NCBI GenBank assembly: GCA_016648135.1
Contig: JADDOH010000522.1
Location: 1 to 64,000 of the forward strand
Reading direction: 5' to 3'
Source of the DNA: Agrypnia vestita
Taxonomy: Eukaryota; Arthropoda; Insecta; Trichoptera; Phryganeidae
Length of the DNA: 64,000 bases
Positions within the stretch are counted from its first letter, which is position 1. The number at the start of each line of letters is the position of its first letter. The translations under genes and the position numbers were made by a program. Positions 20,496 to 32,859 of this stretch are shown one piece after another. The notes beneath the pieces were generated by a model, which worked only from the letters and a program-made list of their open reading frames with translations, was not told the origin of the DNA and did no database searches.

Positions 20496-21079
20496 ACATG
20501 CAGGAAAAGAATGGAGAAGGAAGAGATAGGTGATGATAATTAAGAATGTATAAGGACATAGGACAAGGAGCCGATCATCAACAAGATACAATGAAATTAT
20601 AATACTTTCTCTAAACTTTCTATGAAATTTTATGGCTCTGTATTATAATTTGTGGCCTGGGACAGATAGATAGTAAGAAAAACAGTATTATTAAAAATGA
20701 TTTTTTGGGGTTTGGATTCACCGTACCGATGGCTCAGCAATATAAAATCCTATCTAAATTTTAAATTCGAAGTTTATTTTCAGCTAACTAAAAGATATAA
20801 GAAAACCAAATGTTACTAGAATAAATGGCATTTATGTTTTTGTCAGCTGATGACAGATTTTCTACTTTTAAACATGGAACTCGTGATATTCGTTTTAGAT
20901 TATTATACTACTTATTGTTCATGGAATTATACATCTTTTGTTTCGGATAGAACCGTTTATTTAATTTAAACATGAGTGCAGATAGATATAGACTTGTTCA
21001 GTTGCTCCGTAAAAGTTTGGAACTACTAAATGCTCCAATTATTCAGATTTATGAAATCTTAAGTGTGTAATGCGCAAGG

Positions 21080-21280
21080 TCACCAAAGGTTAGGTGGGCG
21101 GAGCCAAAGGTGACGGGTGGCCAATGAGCGTCGCGACGCCGACGCCGGAAGTGCGACTGGCGTGACCCCGCGACCCCTCCCACTGCGTCTATACACACCC
21201 ACCCACCTACCTCTGCTGGGAGGTTCAGGAAAATTGTATAAATACAATCTTGAAGACAACGCAGAGTTTTACACGTCCAT
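21080..21280 (+). promoter_or_regulatory. CpG-rich block ending in a TATA box
   Basis: A GC-rich stretch (GGGCGGAGCC, GCGACGCCGACGCCGG) is followed by TTGTATAAATAC at 21235-21246 and by purine-flanked CAGAG about 30 bp later. It resembles a core promoter for a plus-strand transcript. No coding exon was found in the next 2 kb. Confidence 0.4.
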
Positions 21281-21681
21281 AGATATTAAAAATTAAGACT
21301 TCCTAGATAGCCGAGGGTGCATTTTACGTATTATGTATAACAGTAACTAGCAGTTGAAAGTATAATTTATTACTGAATAACGGGAGATGTAAGCGTTTTC
21401 TCTTAAAAAATACATTCAGTCAGAGCCTCGAAATATATACATATTTTTAATTTACAAAAAAGTTTAGGCAATCTTGACAATTGAAATTTTTATTTTTTTA
21501 TTACTACATTAGGTTAGTAGCCAATTATCCAAAACAATATAAAATTATTTAATAATTGTTTAGATTAAATTACTGTAACTTCAAATATCTCAATTGAGTT
21601 GAGTATGACTTAAGATGTTTTTTTTTTTAAATTTTAGCATATAATAAAAAATACATTAATCTATCCGCGATTCTTACATTT

Positions 21682-21950
21682 GAGGGATATAAAAGCAAAG
21701 GCGGCAATATCCTAAAAAATTTAATGCAGTCATCGAGAATTATTGATTTAGAATGTACTGAAGTCAAGATTTTATAGGAAATACAGCCTATACATTTATA
21801 GGAAACATGATTTTGGAAGGAATAGATACATAAGATCTCTAGAATTCAGAACATTATAAATTCTTATTCCTCGGTGACTGCATTCAAAACATTTTTTAAT
21901 TTTTTTAATATCAATTTTTATATATATGCTGCCTTTTTTTTATATCCCTC
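21682..21950 (+). mobile_element. palindromic MITE family B, copy 1
   Basis: The ends are inverted (GAGGGATATAAAAGCAAAGG... against ...TTTTATATCCCTC). The interior is also an imperfect palindrome, with GTACTGAA...TTTTAT mirrored by ATA.AAGAT.T.TAGAATTCAG. It is 269 bp, non-coding and flanked by ATTT on both sides. A homologous copy in inverted orientation is at 62376-62628. Confidence 0.75.
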
Positions 21951-21959
21951 ATTTAAGGT

Positions 21960-22320
21960 ATTTCTCGTAATACAATTTTCTAAATACCTTATTTTATGTC
22001 ACTTTGAGAGTTACCAATAACCCAGATTAGAGATTGTTGAGTAGGATAAATTCATATGATTCTGGTACCTACTGTGTATTTTTTTGTAATGGTAATAAAG
22101 TTTAATAGTTGAGATTTAAAAAATGTCATATCTATTGTTTTAATGTTTTTCTAACTATTAAACCACGACATTTTTCTACACGTTTATAGAAAATAGGAAA
22201 GTTATTAAATATAGCTTTATCTTAAATAAATTAATGGTAGGTGGTGTCCAGCTTCGTTGAAGTGTATTTAAGTTTACATATAATTTTATAAAACACAGGC
22301 ATAATGTTAGGTCACTGAGG
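21960..22320. other. intergenic DNA, nothing recognised
   Basis: AT-rich sequence with no feature. Confidence 0.5.
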
Positions 22321-22374
22321 TGCAGTGGCAGATTTTTTAAAAGATAACAAATACATTAATAAAATAGCAATCTT

Positions 22375-22460
22375 TAGAACAATGGTCATTACAGATAAGA
22401 CGCTGGCTCCTCACATCGAAGGTTCCGGGTTCGATTCCGGTGAGTTCAGAATAAATTTAT
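22375..22460 (+). repeat. tRNA-related SINE-like sequence
   Basis: A degenerate A-box region (TGGTCATTACAG) is followed by GGTTCCGGGTTCGATTCCGG, which contains a perfect B box. It is followed by A/T-rich sequence. A functional tRNA fold is absent. Confidence 0.45.
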
Positions 22461-22904
22461 TTGATTTACTCAAGCCTGGGTTTTTACCATAGTTTTTACC
22501 ATATACAATATGATGAAGTTATCTTTTGTATCCACATAAAAAAGGGTCTATGTACTTATGTCGGTCCATATTTTGAATATAATCTATTTCATGGAATTTA
22601 TTTTTGATTAATTGTAATATTAAACGATAATTATACATAATAGGGGTGCAACCACTTTCTCCCACGAATACTAATATATTCTATTGGCCCGTTAAAAATG
22701 TACATCTATTAACATAACAGCATGAATCAAGACATCAATAATTGAATCCCATTTTACACGGTTAATAAAAAAATTCTTGTCATTATTAAAATCAATCGGT
22801 TCGTATAAGGGCAACATAAATAAATAATATATCACAAAAAACTCCCTTCCTTTATGTTAAAAAAAGAATGCCGTAATCACCCTCATGAATTTCAATTATT
22901 AAAA

Positions 22905-23230
22905 TAATGTGGGCGACTCGACGTCGAAACGACGACGAACTTTCGCCCGGCTCTGCGCCGTGTGCAGTATGGTAATAAGTACGAGAGTCGCGCAAACTTT
23001 TCGACTTTTAAAAAAGTTTTTTTTTCCCAGGAAACGCAATAATATCGCATTTCTGTTCTTACACGCGCCATTTAAAAAGACCGCTCCGGAAGTGGAGCGC
23101 TGCGGTGAAATGGGGATTCCAAATTCAATTTTTAAACGTCATTGGAACGTGAAAAAAACGCGGGAAGAAAACGGATTTGGGGACTTTTATTTTAAATTGT
23201 TGCGCTGATTTTGCGGAGATTCGCTCGAAG
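22905..23230. other. GC-richer block with an open 99-codon frame
   Basis: The frame MGDSTSKRRRTFARL... starts at a GTG rather than an ATG and has no recognisable domain. The block is probably unique non-coding sequence. Confidence 0.3.
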
Positions 23231-23289
23231 GGGTCTCGTAATTTGGAGGGTACACACATTCACGGGTAGGTGGATTGGTACACATTTTT

Positions 23290-25130
23290 TTTTCATTTAG
23301 TTCCATTGAACAATATGTCTCTATTGTATATGTATTCAATGTTCGGTATGGTAGTCAGAAGTAGGCCGCTATCGGAATGGAATAACTTTCGTTTTTTCAA
23401 GAGTGCCCATCGGTTACAGTAATTGATTCTACGAATTTTATTTGCTGATTTATAACAAAACTTTTTACGGCGGGTTTTCATTTTATTGTCATTTGACGGG
23501 TTGTAAAGATCAGGCTGGCGGTAATATGTTAGGTCAAAGAAGTTGGTTGTGAATCAATTAAATAATACATTCGAACTAACTGTTTTTTAATGCGCAGATT
23601 TGGTAACTTCACAAAAACAGGTTCTTTTAAGATATTTAGTTCTATAATTTACAAGTTAAGATTGTTACAAGGTAAATTACGTGCGAAGAGAAAGAGAGAG
23701 AGACGGAAAAAAAGATGCAAAAACGTGTGCACGCGTCATTACCAGAGAACGGAATCAGCGCATCGTTCTGCGCCTCTACCGTAGATTGTCGATAACGCTC
23801 TTCACTGGCAGTTCAGAGTTGCCATTATAAGTTTCCGGAACAATTCCTTATTTTATTGTGTGTGTGTTTATTATGTGTGTGTTTATTGTGTGTATTATTT
23901 ATATTTTTTCTACCATAATTATACACCACAGTTTTCGGTAACAAGTTATCTTCCTAATTTTATAAAATCTTTTTACATTGTATTTAAAATTTATGTTAAC
24001 ACGCCGAGCTTTGCAAGTCATTTTGAGCCGCGAGTAAGATTACACGTATTTTTAGACCTTGCAGAGTCGGGAACAATAACAATATCAAATATTTAAAGCA
24101 TAGTTTGTGGATAAAAAGTACTTTTTAATTCAATCATACTCCTATCCGATGCGGTTCCCCCACGTTAAATATGATTGATAATTAAAGGGTTATTGTCATA
24201 TTATAACTATTTATCAAACTATCCTTAACGACCGATTTAAAATCTGTGTGTTAAAAACTAAAATAAAATAATAATAACTAATGTCTGATAACTTATTTTA
24301 TGGATAAGTAAATTTTCCATGCTATCTAAATAAATGCACAATTTACACAAGACTTATGTCCAAAATTTTTCAAAATCTTAAACGGTTAGTATGATGATAT
24401 ATAACGGTCATAGAAATATTAGTATGGCGAATCCCTGGAATGGAAAAACAGTTCCTGGTTTGTATTTTGGTGGTAACCAAATATTCTCCCCTAATCTAAA
24501 GATAATAAGTTTAATATTTTATCTCAATAAAAATAGATATGTACGCGTAAACTTTCTACGAGAAATGTTAAATATCATCAAGTGAAATTTGACGAAGAGT
24601 ACAATGTTATATAAAAGCGGTCAAGACACGATTATTGAGATAACACAAAGCAATGAATAGACCTAATTTTTTCAATAGATATTTTATTATGTGCGTCTAT
24701 CTTATTGATTTAAAAATAATTGAATTTAAAAAAAAAAAAAATTAAATTGTATTTTTAAGAACACTGTCTTTGTTTGCGTTAAGGGATGAAAAATAAAAAA
24801 GGAAATGAATTCAAATTTGCTTGGCATGTACATTCCTTGGGGTGACCTCTCTGAGCAAACATGAGTAAGTAGATCGTATCACGGACGAATTGTTGCCAGG
24901 GGGTTCCTAAAATGAGATAGATGAGGAAGATCGGACACTGCTTACCATTTTTTGGTGCTTTATAAAAATACAGCTTGGAAAATGTCCCTATCTTAAATCA
25001 TTTTGAAGACTTTTTTATGATTGTATTTTAATGCATAACCTTACGTCACTGGGAAGTTAGGTATGTATGTAAAATAATAGACGGTATTACAGATTCAATA
25101 AATAGAAATGATAAAACATCGGCAACTATA
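23290..25130. other. intergenic DNA, nothing confidently recognised
   Basis: It includes a purine-rich GAGA tract near 23690-23710, a GTGTGTGTTTATT tandem near 23860-23890 and AT-rich stretches. No gene is supported. Confidence 0.45.
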
Positions 25131-25172
25131 TATTTTTTTCAGAATATTTGAGTATGGTCAAAATTTTCAAGA

Positions 25173-25462
25173 ATATTATCAAGATATATTATAGATGTCT
25201 CATAGAGAATAACTTTTATTTTTATATGGGAAAGTAGGTATGGAAGTTTTTTTGGCTTACGACCTATCGTACGGTTGACTTGAGTAATCACATTCCACAA
25301 TGTAACATTCACCAATTCCACCCACGATGGACTACATCTAGGAAATTATATATATTTTTAAATTACACACCTTTTTTTCGTTTGTGAGTTGTATTTTTAC
25401 TATCGCTACATGTAGTCGTAGCTTTGTCTCTATGAGACATCTATAATATATCTTGATAATAT
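25173..25462. mobile_element. MITE family A, complete copy with perfect 36-bp ends
   Basis: ATATTATCAAGATATATTAT continuing to AGATGTCTCATAGAGA at 25173-25208 is exactly inverted at 25427-25462. The 290-bp interior has no coding capacity. Partial relatives lie at 17001, 26081, 43767, 46518 and 53110. Confidence 0.85.
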
Positions 25463-25926
25463 GTTTTTTTCGTTGAAAAAAATCCTTATATCTTTGATTA
25501 ATTTTCATAAAGAATTCAAATAAGAACAGTTGATTAATTTCACTTGCATGTATTATAGTAGATACTGCTGACATACAAACAACTCTGCGGGTTACCTTAT
25601 TAATTTACCAGTAATCGAAGGCCAAAAGCTTGGCTGAAGACCTCTAAAGATCGTAGAATGTGATTTCTGAATACTTTCTCACTGTCTAACATTTCAGAAT
25701 AAATAGTTGTAAGTATCTATGGTTCAAGGGACATTTATCAACTATCGCTGTCAAATCGAACGGGTTTGAGTTTTCGTCTTTTTCTCTCCTTTTTCTCAAG
25801 GTCTCAGAGCTCATTTCCAGATGAAAACCTCATCACGATACTGAGATTTATCCAATTGTGTCTCATTCATTCTATGAGAAATGTCAATTACATCTGTCAG
25901 ATGCCACCATGTCAAAATCGTCAAAG

Positions 25927-26070
25927 AAGGTAGCTTGTTGGTCTAGTGGTTAAGGGTCTCGTCTAGTATCCAATTGTTGGTGATTAGAGACCCATTTCAG
26001 AATTAAAAAAAAGCACGTTAGTCCTATTTTTTTAAGTCACGAGCATTTAGCATAATTTTAAAATAGTAAA
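25927..26070 (+). mobile_element. tRNA-derived SINE, copy A
   Basis: The head GTAGCTTGTTGGTCTAGTGG carries an A box. A degraded B-box region follows, then the family body (GTCCTATTTT...GCATTTAGCATAATTTTAAAA). It shares order and orientation with the copy at 50835-51011. Confidence 0.65.
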
Positions 26071-26080
26071 TTAATTAAAA

Positions 26081-26481
26081 ATAAATTATAGAAGTTTCAC
26101 AGAGGCGAAGCTATTTATATATAAGAAAAGTGGATGGAAGTTTATCATACGATGGCTCAGGGCTTACAATCTGTATGAGTTGACTTAAGTGATCACTCTA
26201 TGCAGTGCAACGTTCACCAGATCCATCGTAAGAATATCCATACATTAACAATTTTTGAAAGTTCTATATACATGTTCAAATCAAGAACATTTCATATATT
26301 GCACGTGTCTCTCATAGAGACATCTGTTGTTATTTTTTTCATTAACAAGTTAGTATACATCAATTTTGCAACTGGTAATGATACCTCTATCATTACCAGT
26401 TTATTTTTCAAAGTGGAGTTTTTTAGAAATATTCCAAATTAACGTATATATGATATTCTCTGTGAGGCTTCTATAATTTAT
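26081..26481. mobile_element. MITE family A-related element
   Basis: The ends ATAAATTATAGAAG..TCACAGAG are inverted with two mismatches over about 26 bp. The interior shares GGGCTTACAATCTGTATGAG...AACGTTCACCA with the copies at 25184 and 53110. It contains a further internal fragment (CTCTCATAGAGACATCT). Confidence 0.6.
26369..26402. repeat. perfect short hairpin
   Basis: AACTGGTAATGAT and ATCATTACCAGTT flank a 6-bp loop within the MITE-like element. Confidence 0.8.
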
Positions 26482-26550
26482 ACTTAATTAATTAATCATT
26501 CCTCTGGGGACCAGTAACTGTGTTCTTAGAAAATACTCTTATATAAAAAT

Positions 26551-26624
26551 ATTTTTAAAATAGTAGGATTATTGATGTGACACGTATTCCGTATACGAAT
26601 CTCTTTTTTTTCATTAAAAAAACA
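26551..26624 (+). repeat. SINE 3'-end fragment, copy E
   Basis: It holds only the family tail: AATAGTAGGATTATTGATGT then GACACGTATTCCGTA, matching 50962-50997. Confidence 0.6.
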
Positions 26625-27054
26625 TTATATAGTAGCAGTCACGACATGGTTGTTAAAGTAACACAAAACAATGAGAAAAGACTTCCGCTAAAATACATAA
26701 ATATGCATAAATATTAAAGGTAACATTTGTCCCAGATATCTTTGAAAAAGTGATCGTTCATTACTCACAAACCTTTATAAAAATGGCTTCCCACCCAGGA
26801 ATGCATCTGAAGGGAATAATAATACCTTCCAAGTTCTCACCCTTTACTGGTAAAGTGTTTTATCCAGATCCAGATCGTAAAAATAAATTGCATCTAGCTT
26901 ACCTCAACTGCCCAATAAAATTATATTACCCAATATTTCTATACAATATTGCCAGCATTGAATGATTTCTGCATTAGCGTTCAGTTCGTCGATAAATAAT
27001 ATTGCATATCAATATATTTTTTATTTTAGATATATATATACGGTTTTAAAGCCT

Positions 27055-27345
27055 TTTACTTTAAATTTTGTACAAAATGGATAAACTAATGACAAATGTT
27101 AACATTAATTATTTAAAAATATAAACAAGAACACTATAAAGATAGACATATAAATGGAGAAGTAAAGGAAGAAAATAAAACAATAAAGTAAAATTTCAAT
27201 GAAATTAAAAATAGAAATGGTAATTTTATAAAATAGGCGATTCAATAGGCAATATAATAAATTATAGTAGAAGAAATAAAACAAAAAATATCAATTCAAT
27301 TAATAGAATATAGAATAAAAATATTTTTTAGAAATAATCATATTC
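27055..27345 (-). mobile_element. LINE 3' UTR
   Basis: It lies downstream (minus strand) of the RT fragment at 27505-28152. It resembles the plus-strand remnant at 15725-16108 and ends near TTTTGTACAAAATTTAAAGT. This supports a single LINE family with a T-rich 3' UTR. Confidence 0.5.
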
Positions 27346-27504
27346 AGTAAACAGGTTACCAAAAAAGTACATATATAGGTACTCGTATATATTGTATTTC
27401 TGCATTACCCTGCCATTAACAAAAATGATAATTGGGACCTTCTTGTAACTGTGCAAGGTATCATTCCAAATATGTATCTATTTCGGCAATATTATTATTA
27501 TTTT

Positions 27505-28330
27505 TTATAGTTGGCCGAGTTTTAACATTTTTGTCACATCTGTTTTGAATTTGTCAGTGGTCATTTGTTTGGTCTGTTGTGGCAGGTCATAGTATAGTTT
27601 TATTCCGTTGCAAATTAGTCGGGATTGTCCTGTTTTTGTTTTGGCGTGTGTTATGTGATAGTTTTGAGCCATTTTAGTGTTGTGTTGATGTTTTTCTTTT
27701 TTTTTGTGTAATTTTATGTCTTCGTCTTGTATTTCGCCAATTGCTAATCTGTGAATGATTTTAAGTGTTTCGATTTTTGTATTGCTTTCGATGTTTAATT
27801 GTTGTGTTATATGGTATAAAGTTTCAGTTGGTGTCCGGTATTTCAGATCAAAGGCTATTTTTAGTATTTTGTTTTGCTGTCGTTGGAGTCTGTTTAGGTT
27901 AGTTTTGTTTCCGGTTCCCCAGAAGGGTATCAAATATCCTATTCTACTCTTGACATATGCCTGGTACATCAGAATTTTTACGGTCTTTGGTGTGATTTCA
28001 TGTATTTTGTGGAATAGACTGGTCAGTTTAGTCAGTGAGTCAATTACTTTGTCTATTTGAAAAGTCCATTTGAGATGTCTGTCTATGTTGATTCCTAAGT
28101 ATTTAGTATTTTCTAGTTCAGTGAGTGTTTCGTTATGTATTTTTATGTCCATTTTATGTGTTTTCCTTTTGGCCTCAAAGTTAATGTAGATACATTTATG
28201 GGCATTTAAGGTTAGAATATTTATTTTTGTCCATTCAGTTAATATGTCTATGTTTTGTTGATTTGTTTTGTGGTTTCTATGTCATTATTGTTTTCGTAAA
28301 ATATTCCGAGGTCATCTGCATAGAGTATTA
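27505..28330 (-). pseudogene. non-LTR retrotransposon reverse transcriptase, frameshifted fragment
   Basis: The catalytic motif ILYADDLGIFYENN lies near 28290-28330. A one-base shift near 28260 separates it from ILTEWTKINILTLNAHKC and the 215-codon open frame starting MDIKIHNETLTELENTKYLG. The frame continues with the thumb-like YQAYVKSRIGYLIPFWGTG and LNRLQRQQNKILKIAFDLKY, typical of Jockey/CR1-group LINEs. The palm N-terminus, endonuclease and ORF1 are missing upstream, so it is 5'-truncated. The clade assignment is tentative. Confidence 0.85.
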
Positions 28331-28505
28331 TTCTTCTTTCTATTCCACTTACAGATTGTAGTAAAATTATCATACATGTATAATTTATACGATGTGTGAT
28401 TACTTCTACTTTTAAATAAACACTAGTGGCTTTCAAAGTATTACCCTTGTGCATCTCTACGCTGACTTAGATGACCTTTCCATTTCTGTAGTCCTGAAAC
28501 TCATT

Positions 28506-28712
28506 TTACGAAATATTTTTGAGTACATGTATTACTTTCTGTTGGATATCAGTTATATTAATATTAGAAAATTTTATCTTTTTTATATCAGTTATATTCA
28601 GAGCTGAGTCAGGTGATTTAGGTAGGATTTTGATTTGGCCAGAAAATACCTCACAGTGTGAATGTTTCAAATTTTTCTGAATTTCACTCAAACTCGTTTC
28701 ATCTTTTTGCAA
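28506..28712 (-). other. unidentified 68-codon frame
   Basis: It encodes EVFSGQIKILPKSPDSALNI and similar, then stops. It is upstream of the LINE fragment on the same strand but is not recognised as part of it. Confidence 0.2.
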
Positions 28713-28899
28713 ATTTGCTACAAACCCAAAAATTACTTAAAATTACCCAAAGATTTAAAGAATTGTCTGTATCATATTGTTGCAATACTGCTACAAACTG
28801 TTTCTATGTATAATAGTTTACCAAATGACCTTGCGCTGAAATACACACAGTTTATCGGTTGTATTTTTTTAAAGCGAAAATAATAAATTTCTATCAATT

Positions 28900-30100
28900 A
28901 TAATTATGTTACCACAAAATAAATTTGCTACATTTGAAGAAGAAGTTAATAAATTTCTATTTGAATAAAAATACATATTTCCATAATACAAGATAAGTAA
29001 TTTGATTAAATTAATATTTTTATATGCTATACAATATTTACTGAGTAAATAAAGCCATCAAAATATACAGTAGTATACAAGTACATGTTCACGGTCTTGC
29101 GAATTTGCTACAGACTTTTTTCTCACATTCTATTCTGCCATAAAAGGATAAAAAATATTTAAAAAAGAAAAATGAAACGGAGGGCTAAATTTTACGTCAA
29201 TATACGAGTTAATTATATTCCCAATAGCTAATTAATAAATGATTTATTAGCTTAAAATAGTGGAAATAATTAATTCCTCTCTTTTAAGTCTACTTAAAAA
29301 TGATGCCATAAGTTTACGAAAACCTATCGCTGCCTCAGCTTTATCAACTGCGGCGCGCAGAAATCATCTAAAGTACGTCCATAAGTCTGGAGAATGCATT
29401 CTAAATGCCACAAAAGTAAAATATACCTTGTGAAATGGATCATAAACTCCATAAAAGACACATAATGCGTTCTGAACCACCCTACTTCAATTGTAAAGAA
29501 ACCCCTTGCCTTTATACGAATGCGAGATATTATAATAGGAGATACCATTTCGATATTTTCTTTGTGGATTTATTCCTGTTCCTCATATTTTCTTGTACGT
29601 TCTATTCTGTCATCTTCTGCCTGCTTGCATCACAAAAATCTAATGATTAATATAACTTTTGATATATAATTCCTTAGAACAATATGGTTTAATTAATAAT
29701 TATGAGTGTAAGTAATGAACTATTAATCTTACTTATATATTTGTAGTATATATATACATACAATATAACAGAGCTAGTTCACAATACCTTGTAGGTAGTT
29801 CTAACCCAAATTATGAGTCGAAAGTGTCGCTTTATCAATATTCTAATATTTCTTTTTTTTTTAATATTTCTGAAATTTTGGACTATCTTTAACGTAACTT
29901 ATATCGAAAAATTATAATACAAGTCAAATTAAAGGATTAAAATCTTACGTAACAAATATTTTCGAATTTCTGAAATGCAAACTTTGACTATTGATATTAA
30001 AACAATGTTGACTCACAAATCAGGCAGGAATCTACATAATATAATATTGTGGACTATATTTTTATATTATCTAAAAATTATTATCCAGAATTGATATTGT
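28900..30100. other. AT-rich intergenic DNA
   Basis: No feature recognised. The word AAATTTGCTAC recurs at 28707, 28923 and 29102 without forming a tandem array. Confidence 0.45.
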
Positions 30101-30119
30101 ATTATTTTAGCCCAGCATC

Positions 30120-30375
30120 CCACTGGGTGCATTTTAAATCACCGATACGTGGCATTAATTCCGAATGACATCACCCGCATATTATTGAGTTTTTTTTTCA
30201 AAACTGGTAACACCGTGGACCCCTCACTAAAAAGTCGTCTAATGCGGCCATAACTTCGCTTTTATTCCGTTATTTTTCTCCTAAATTTCCCCATTCTCGG
30301 CCGATAAATAATATCGGGGCACCCCTGCCGGAAAAATCACCGCGGTATTAAATTCGATTTGATTTCTCCCCTAAA
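30120..30375. other. GC-richer unique block, possible conserved non-coding element
   Basis: It includes CGGCCGATAAATAATATCGG (a palindromic stretch at 30299-30318) and CCGCGGTATTAAATTCGATT. There is no open frame of note. Confidence 0.35.
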
Positions 30376-30573
30376 TAATTTATTTTATTTTTAAAGGTCG
30401 ACTAACAGTGAATATATGCGTTTACAAACCTACATTTTTCTCGTCGTCACTTTCTATAACGAAATCCAACGCAACGAGAAATTTATTTCGATGTGTGAGG
30501 AATAAAATTAATTTGTGTCAGTTTGAGTATTATGACGAGATGCTAAAAAAAATTAACGCACTGTCCAAACTCC

Positions 30574-31020
30574 TGTCACTTATCACAACACTATCGAAGA
30601 ATCGAGAACGGCCTATAACAATCTAGGGCGATCTAAAACTTTCGGAGAACATCTATAAACGCCTAGAAGTGCCTGGTTCAGCCGAGAACCAACGAGAACC
30701 TTCTTCAAAGTACGAAAATATCAGCATTTCGGGTATAAATACGACGCCGGCCGCGGCGCAGTTGTTGTCGTGTTCACAGTTCATTCGGTGTAAAATCGTT
30801 CGCAAAGTACGCGCAAGACGACGCCCAGTGTAGCCAGTCGCGAGGAAATCGAAGCGATAAATATAGCGAATAATTGAGCGAAGTACCTATTTGGCGAAAT
30901 AAATAAATCGGAGCGATTAATACGAGCGAGAACTGGATGGAATATTCTAGTGAATGTTAAATACGTGATACCTAGTGATAATAAAGTGTTTATTTACTAG
31001 TGATATACTGCAAAAAGTAT
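30574..31020 (+). mobile_element. solo LTR (family L), 3' end degraded
   Basis: It starts TGTCACTTATCAC and carries GTATAAATACG at about 30721 and TTCACAGTTCATTCGG downstream as promoter and initiator. It runs to AGTGATATACTGC. It aligns along its length with 44884-45320. The TATA-containing part is GC-rich. Confidence 0.65.
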
Positions 31021-31154
31021 AACTTAAAACTTTAGCAGTTTCCAGGATTTCATTATCAGTCATCTTAGTTCCCGCGTTCCAGAGAATTTCATTTCCATTC
31101 CTTCAGCTCCTCAGAAGCGAAGATGGCTTAATGTTTTATACTACTTAATCAATT

Positions 31155-31320
31155 CAATTAGATTTTTGTGACTGTTCTTAAGAAGAAGAAAATTCTCTTC
31201 CTATGTCTTCAATTCTACAGAATTATCTACAGAGGTGTAAAAATATATGATGAGATGCCAGAAAACATGAACAATATAAATAAGATGAATGAATTTAAGA
31301 ACAAATGCTGTAATTATTGT
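31155..31320 (+). pseudogene. LINE C-terminal fragment
   Basis: The frame reads RIIYRGVKIYDEMPENMNNI then a lysine-rich end and TAG. The pattern 'GVKIYN.LP..I' is the usual C-terminus of CR1/Jockey-type RT proteins. AT-rich 3' UTR follows to about 31510. Confidence 0.5.
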
Positions 31321-31519
31321 AAAAATAGTATAGAATTGTAGAGCATAATATGTATTATTTATTATAGATTGTACCATAGATTGAATTAGATGTAAATGTA
31401 AATATGTAGGGTATTATGGACAGCATATTAGTAATAGATTTAAGAATTTAAAGTGTTTAATACTAGTTAATATACAAGTTGAAATATGACTTAAGAAATA
31501 AATACATGTGTGTATTGAA

Positions 31520-32570
31520 TTGTTAGTCGTATTTACGTTTATGTGTGTAAGTGATTTGATTCTAAAAAAATGAATATTCACTTACATTTCGACATTACAC
31601 TTGTCATTTTCTCATATCCTCTGCATCTTCATATCTCAACTTCTCCAATAATCTTATCTTATCCGAGGGTGTTTCTCTATATGCTCAAGATCTCATATGG
31701 GCACTGCACACTCTGCCCGACACCGAAATAAACTTGATTATTTTTTATTAATGCAAGATTTGTCATTGATGTGCCGAGTGGGTACAGATGTAATGTGATA
31801 CAATCAATTACAATAACGTCGCATTAAGTATTGACATTAATGAGCGACGCTGCGGGTCATCGCGACCTAACTTGCACACCCATTGTCATCACCCCTTTCA
31901 TATTATATTACATTGTTGACGACCAAAATAATTTCTAGCGATTTATTGTGCACCTAAAGTGGGATAATTCTACTACCAGTAGTACAATGATTCGTCTGTA
32001 CGTCTGTAAATCCAATTTCGCCCTCATTCTTAGTCAGAAGATATCATATTAAAGTGACACAAACTAAACAATTAATAAATTATCAAACCTACGATTTTTT
32101 TCTTCAATAATATCTTAAATTTCTTTAAATCATTTCATAATTTGTCAGTTCCTTTACTTACAATTTGTTTAAAAAAAACACTGTTTGAAATTTTTTTGCA
32201 TACTTGACAACCTTTTTAGTTCAATAAATTAAAATAATACATATAATTATTTTAAAGTAAATACTAGAAAAATCTCAAAATTATTCTAATTTCCTGATTT
32301 CAGCTTTTTGATCAAGGCACTGCGTATTGTGTGCGTCTTGATTAAATGACTGAAATCTGGAATGTCGACCAAGATTTTGAATTTTTGTTTTATTTTAAAA
32401 TAATAATATATATTCTTTTAGTTTATTGAAGATAAAAAAATGTCAACTTTATAATAAGGGTTGGAAAATACCACACAAAAATAAAACATTCATTAAAAAC
32501 AGTGAACAAATTAACAAATTTTGTAAAATTAAAGATATTCGTATTTCTCATCTCATTTCATCTTCTTCCC
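31520..32570. other. intergenic DNA, mostly featureless
   Basis: A moderately GC block near 31830-31920 may be unique regulatory sequence. The rest is AT-rich. Confidence 0.4.
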
Positions 32571-32576
32571 CTTGTC

Positions 32577-32830
32577 TTATTCGGGTCGGAGATCCATTGC
32601 ATCGACAAGGCGCCTCCATTTGTTCCTGTCTTGCGCTGATTGTGCGGCCTCCGTCCATTGTAGTCCCATCCTCTTCTCACATAGATTCTGAAGATGCCTC
32701 GCCCAACTGTGTCTGAGGCGACCCACTGGACGTCTTCCCTCAGGAATCGCTCTCAGTATTTTGCTAGGAATTTGGTCATCAGGCATTCTTAGTACGTGCC
32801 CAAGTCACCTCAGTTGCGATTTTTCTATGA
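32577..32830 (-). pseudogene. LINE C-terminal fragment (LRWLGHVLRM type)
   Basis: The minus strand reads LGHVLRMPDDQIPSKILRAI, then PEGRRPVGRLRHSWARHLQN and AQDRNKWRRLVDAM. This is the conserved end of many insect LINE polyproteins. A TGA replaces the expected Trp codon just before LGHV, so this copy is dead. Confidence 0.75.
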
Positions 32831-32859
32831 AGAGCTACAGTGGTTCAATGTTTAGATCG

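Noticed and set aside
22909..23208. 99-codon frame with basic N-terminus (KRRRTF)
   Set aside because: It begins at GTG rather than ATG, and the first true ATG gives a short frame; no domain seen.
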